Source of the DNA: Armatimonadota bacterium
GTDB lineage: Bacteria; Armatimonadota; HRBIN16
Reading direction: 5' to 3'
Assembly: GCA_026003175.1 (NCBI GenBank)
Contig: BPGT01000001.1
Span: 720,839 to 784,838, forward strand
DNA length: 64,000 nt
The number at the start of each line of letters is the position of its first letter. Position 1 is the stretch's first letter. The notes beneath the pieces were generated by a model. The model saw nothing but the letters and a program-made list of their open reading frames with translations. It was not told where the DNA came from and made no database searches. Shown here one piece after another: positions 57,757 through 64,000 of this stretch. A program made the position numbers and the translations under genes.

Positions 57757-58869
57757 ATGGTTATCGGAGTGCCAAAGGAAATCAAGGACAGCGAGTTCCG
57801 CGTGGCAATGGTGCCTGCGGGTGTAGAGATATTGACGAAGGCAGGGCATACAGTGCTCATCGAGAAAGATGCGGGCAAGGGCACCGGTATCAGCGACGAG
57901 GAGTATGCTCAGGCTGGGGCGCGCATCGTGCCCGACGCGCGAACGGTGTACACCGAGTCGGATCTGGTTGTGAAGGTGAAAGAGCCTCTCCCGCAGGAGT
58001 ACCCGCTGATACGCCCCGGACAGGTCCTCTTCACCTACTTCCACTTCGCCGCCGATGAAGGGCTGACGCGGGCGATGATAAAAAGCGGCGCGGTGTGCAT
58101 CGCATACGAGACCCTTCAGATGGACGACGGTTCTCTTCCCCTGCTTATCCCGATGAGCGAGATTGCAGGACGTATGGCGATACAGGAAGGGGCAAAATAT
58201 CTGGAGCGACCGATGGAAGGCAGGGGTATTTTGCTGTCAGGCGTGCCGGGGGTGCGTCCTGCGCATGTGGTGGTGCTTGGCGGTGGCGTCGCGGGCACGA
58301 ACGCTGCCAAAATCGCCGCCGGCATCGGGGCGAACGTCACCGTGCTGGACATCAACACCGCACGCCTGCGCATGCTGGAGGACATCCTGCCCAAGAACGT
58401 GGATACCCTGATGTCCAACGCCTACAACATTCGCGACGAGCTGCGTCGCGCGGACCTGGTAATCGGCGCTGCGCTGCGCCCGGGAGCGCGTGCACCCATC
58501 CTGATCACCCGTGACATGCTCTCGCTGATGAAGCCGGGCGCAGTGATCGTGGATATCAGCATTGACCAGGGCGGCATCACCGAGACCTCCAGACCAACAA
58601 CCCATTCTCAGCCTGTCTATACGGTAGACAGCGTTATCCACTACTGTGTGACCAACATGCCGGGGGCTGTTCCCGGAACCAGCACCTATGCGTTGACCAA
58701 CGAAACCACGCGCTGGGTGCTGGAGCTGGCGAACCTGGGCTGGAAAGAGGCAGCGCGCAAACATCGCCCCTTACAACATGCGCTCAACGTCGTGGAAGGC
58801 AAGGTCACCTACGCAGCCATTGCGGAGCTGTTCGGGATGCCGTATACACCGGTGGAAGCGGTGTTGTAG
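57757..58869 (+). CDS. ald: Alanine dehydrogenase
   Basis: A 370-residue NAD-dependent enzyme interconverting alanine and pyruvate plus ammonia. MVIGVPKEIKDSEFRVAMVPAGVEILTKAGH is the typical start, with the catalytic region near QVLFTYFHFAADEGLT. The Rossmann fold has VVVLGGGVAGTNAAKIAAGIGANVTVLDI. YTVDSVIHYCVTNMPGAVPGTSTYALTNET is conserved near the end. AGGAGGAACGCG precedes the ATG. The final third of the gene's last 100 bases is overlapped by a convergent antitoxin-like gene. It lies 84 bases after the phosphorylase gene, possibly co-transcribed. Confidence 0.95.
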   Translation: MVIGVPKEIKDSEFRVAMVPAGVEILTKAGHTVLIEKDAGKGTGISDEEYAQAGARIVPDARTVYTESDLVVKVKEPLPQEYPLIRPGQVLFTYFHFAADEGLTRAMIKSGAVCIAYETLQMDDGSLPLLIPMSEIAGRMAIQEGAKYLERPMEGRGILLSGVPGVRPAHVVVLGGGVAGTNAAKIAAGIGANVTVLDINTARLRMLEDILPKNVDTLMSNAYNIRDELRRADLVIGAALRPGARAPILITRDMLSLMKPGAVIVDISIDQGGITETSRPTTHSQPVYTVDSVIHYCVTNMPGAVPGTSTYALTNETTRWVLELANLGWKEAARKHRPLQHALNVVEGKVTYAAIAELFGMPYTPVEAVL

Positions 58870-59166
58870 GACTGTGCTTGTTCTCTTGCTGGCGGGGGTA
58901 ACTTTTACGCTGTCCTTTGAAACCTCTTCCTCTTGTTCTTCCCACATCTCCTGGTCGATGTGCCGGATATCCTGTACAGCCTGTCGGATAGCCTCTGCCT
59001 CTTCGTGGCTGAGTGTGCCCACCAATTGGAGCCACGCTTGCGGCGAGTTGCGTCGAGGGACGTTCTCCTCCGGTGCTACCGTAACCTCTACCCGTGTGCC
59101 GTCGGCAAAGGGCAGAGGTTCATCCAGCTCTATCACGTTACCCCGAATAGTGCCTTTCACGCTCAT
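58771..59166 (-). CDS. VapB/DUF104-like small antitoxin-type protein with a long C-terminal tail
   Basis: 131 residues from the ATG at 59166 (GGAGGTGAG upstream). The first 80 match a known antitoxin-like type: KGTIRGNVIELDEPLPFADGTRVEVTV is an AbrB/DUF104-like swapped-barrel strand set, then AEAIRQAVQDIRHIDQEMWE. In relatives the protein ends near that last motif. Here it continues about 50 residues, the last 33 antisense to the end of ald. No toxin gene is beside it, so it may be an orphan. A short inverted repeat in its promoter suggests autoregulation. Confidence 0.65.
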   Translation of the reverse strand: MSVKGTIRGNVIELDEPLPFADGTRVEVTVAPEENVPRRNSPQAWLQLVGTLSHEEAEAIRQAVQDIRHIDQEMWEEQEEEVSKDSVKVTPASKRTSTVLQHRFHRCIRHPEQLRNGCVGDLAFHDVERML

Positions 59167-59199
59167 CAAATCTCACCTCCTCGAGGGGTTCCCGTGCTG

Positions 59200-59217
59200 A
59201 TTATACCACGCTGTGGT
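59200..59217 (-). promoter_or_regulatory. Extended -10 and ACCAC-N3-GTGGT operator-like repeat of the antitoxin-like gene
   Basis: On the minus strand a TGGTATAAT (-10 at 59200-59205) lies 33 bases upstream of the ATG. Directly upstream of it, ACCAC (59205-59209) and GTGGT (59213-59217) form a perfect short inverted repeat, at the normal place for an antitoxin to repress its own promoter. Confidence 0.5.
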
Positions 59218-59262
59218 GTAGCGTGACTCGGCGGGAACCCCCGTACGATGATGTTCGCAGCG

Positions 59263-59346
59263 AAAGCCGCTCCCTTTCCAACGAAGCCTGCCTGCGCTGG
59301 TTGAAACCCTGTGAAGTCGGGGTTTTGTTGGTGTGGGAGCGGCTTT
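59263..59346. repeat. Inverted repeat AAAGCCGCTCCC / GGGAGCGGCTTT
   Basis: Exact 12-base arms at 59263-59274 and 59335-59346, with 60 bases between them that hold a CGGGGTTTTGTTGG stretch. The unit lies in the 225-base gap between the antitoxin-like gene and the Gfo/Idh/MocA gene. It may be a mobile repeat or a factor-independent stop for the latter gene. No coding potential. Confidence 0.55.
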
Positions 59347-59391
59347 AGCCGTCTGCTTATTGTGCTTCGCCCTTCAGCGGCAGGGAAAAAG

Positions 59392-60381
59392 TCATACCGC
59401 CATCGGCATTCCACCCTGTGCGGCAGATTTCCACGCCGCCTCGGTCATTTCAATCACGCGCAAGCCACACTCCGGCGGTGACTCCACCGGCACACCCTTC
59501 AGGATGGCGTCCACGAAGTTGCGCCCGGGACTGCTGCCTGCAGGCATGTCCTTCTCGGTCAGCTCATGTCGTTTGCCTGCGGCGTCCACGAACTGCAGAT
59601 GACCGTTGCGGTAGAGGAACATGCCTTCGCTACACCAGATGGAGATGTCCTCATGCCAGGTGGGGGCGTTGCCCACGATGGAGATATTGCCCAGCGCACC
59701 GTTCTGGAACCGAATGGACAGCGCGCTGTTGATGTCCACCTTCGACTCGAAATTCTCCATGAAGGCGGTCACCACCTGGGCGTTCAAGCCGGTCGTCCAC
59801 AGGATGATGTCCACCAGATGGCTACCCGAATCGTTCAGCTGTCCTCCACCCGACAGCTCAGGGTCCTGTCGCCAGGTGCCCATAGTGCCTTTGTACCACC
59901 CTTGGCACTGCAGCGCAGAGACAAACTGCACCTCGCCAACCTTGCCCGATTCGATGCTCTGCTTGATGTATCGAAACTGCGGGGCGTAGTGGCGCTGGTA
60001 AGAGACCAATCCGACCTTACCCGTCTCCTTGAAGCGGTTGACCAGTATCTTCGCGTGCTCGGTGGTGCATACCATCGGCTTTTCGATCAGCACGTGTAGC
60101 CCTTTGTCCAGGGCATCCATCGCCTGCTGGAAGTGCTGCGTGTGCGGGGTGATAATGGCTACCGCGTCCATCGCCACCTTTTCCAGCATCTCGCGGTAGT
60201 CTTTGAACACCGGGGTGTCCTTCAAGGAGGGAAACGCCTCGAAGCACCGATTGATTTGCTCGTCACTGGGGTCGCACAGAGCAACGATTTGCGCTTCAGG
60301 GACGTTGGTGAAGAAGTTTTTCATATGGGCGCGCGCCATCCCGCCGCACCCGATAAAACCGATTCGTACCCTTTCTGCCAT
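59392..60381 (-). CDS. Gfo/Idh/MocA family NAD(P)-dependent oxidoreductase
   Basis: A 329-residue sugar-type dehydrogenase. The N-terminal Rossmann domain has VRIGFIGCGGMARAHMKNF (GxGGxA variant of the dinucleotide loop), then DAVAIITPHTQHFQQAMDALDKGLHVLIEKPM, where EKP holds the conserved Lys. The C-terminal domain includes GGGQLNDSGSHLVDIILWTTG, with the catalytic Asp/His region. Substrates of the family range from inositol to sugar acids, and none can be chosen here. GGAGGCTCAG precedes the ATG. It is single, divergent from the macroglobulin-like gene. Confidence 0.92.
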   Translation of the reverse strand: MAERVRIGFIGCGGMARAHMKNFFTNVPEAQIVALCDPSDEQINRCFEAFPSLKDTPVFKDYREMLEKVAMDAVAIITPHTQHFQQAMDALDKGLHVLIEKPMVCTTEHAKILVNRFKETGKVGLVSYQRHYAPQFRYIKQSIESGKVGEVQFVSALQCQGWYKGTMGTWRQDPELSGGGQLNDSGSHLVDIILWTTGLNAQVVTAFMENFESKVDINSALSIRFQNGALGNISIVGNAPTWHEDISIWCSEGMFLYRNGHLQFVDAAGKRHELTEKDMPAGSSPGRNFVDAILKGVPVESPPECGLRVIEMTEAAWKSAAQGGMPMAV

Positions 60382-60556
60382 CTGTTACTGAGCCTCCAAA
60401 TCTATATGTTGTGGTCATTCAGGTTACTACCAGATTACTGAAGGCGGGACAGAATATCCTGCGTTGCAAAGTACAACGTGCATCGGGTCAACGAAGTAAC
60501 CGTGTCTCCCGGTACAGCGTCTAAACGATGCCACACTGCTTATCAGGAGAAGTGCC

Positions 60557-64000
<3,444 letters not shown>

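Noticed and set aside
56953-58044. Long minus-strand open frame across the phosphorylase and alanine dehydrogenase genes
   Set aside because: Antisense to two well-supported genes, no family match, His/Arg-rich translation typical of shadow frames in GC-rich DNA.

Overview
The window reads as a chromosomal segment of a diderm, LPS-producing bacterium, most likely a member of the Armatimonadota. Two things support this. A lipid A / Kdo pathway (LpxA, LpxB, LpxC, LpxD, FabZ, WaaA, KdsA, MsbA) and outer-membrane assembly factors (BamA, an OmpH/Skp-like chaperone, TamB) are encoded. There are also three prepilin-like proteins of the DUF1559 type, whose N-terminal methylation segment running into [10 protein letters not shown](E/D)KAR is typical of that phylum. 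Taxonomy is inferred from family knowledge, not from a search. Coding density is high and most genes sit in tightly overlapping operons. Several promoters match the sigma-70 consensus perfectly or almost perfectly.

Layout. 1-2165 (+): the 3' end of a PilT-like ATPase gene, a TIGR03790-family protein, and a HEPN/MNT pair whose HEPN gene is frameshifted. 2174-19792 (-): a co-directional 14-gene envelope operon in the order lipA, tamB, ECF sigma factor, bamA, ompH, a coiled-coil lipoprotein, lpxD, lpxC, fabZ, lpxA, lpxB, msbA, a DUF374 acyltransferase (LpxJ-like candidate), waaA, behind one clear promoter. 20114-22777 (-): an orphan hybrid histidine kinase. 23042-24703 (+): a CocE/NonD hydrolase. 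24705-29541 (-): an operon with a consensus promoter holding a small beta-barrel protein, a variant PRPP synthetase, gatC, rlmN and a two-domain retropepsin-like/PDZ protein. 29883-31784 (+): selB.

31787-36941 (-): an FmdB zinc ribbon, a large DUF6785/6784 membrane protein, a prepilin with a small single-TM partner, and a GntR/LacI chimeric regulator with an operator-like repeat over its own -10. 37190-37480: a decayed nucleotidyltransferase. 37455-43076 (-): nuoABCDHIJK followed by an endonuclease III. 43211-47550 (-): a neutral-ceramidase-family protein and a 1000-residue DUF4091 protein.

47921-52274 (+): a prepilin with its small TM partner, then a five-gene set of largely unrecognised genes ending in a SurA/PrsA-like lipoprotein. 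The last four of those five genes overlap, and this set is the best candidate for an undescribed system. 52311-53833 (-): galT and a thioesterase. 53978-54228 (+): tRNA-Glu, tRNA-Leu and tRNA-Val. 54242-55012 (-): a third prepilin with an EF-hand/dockerin-like tail. 55291-58869 (+): a GH94-like phosphorylase and alanine dehydrogenase. 58771-63569: an antitoxin-like protein, a Gfo/Idh/MocA oxidoreductase, a thioester-less alpha-2-macroglobulin-like protein and kdsA. 63690-end (+): the N-terminus of a probable SNF2-type helicase.

The dominant theme is envelope construction. Lipid A is made, acylated, joined to Kdo and flipped by one operon that also encodes the machinery for inserting outer-membrane proteins. 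KdsA supplies Kdo precursor from elsewhere. Prepilin-like and secreted carbohydrate/lipid-active proteins occupy much of the rest.
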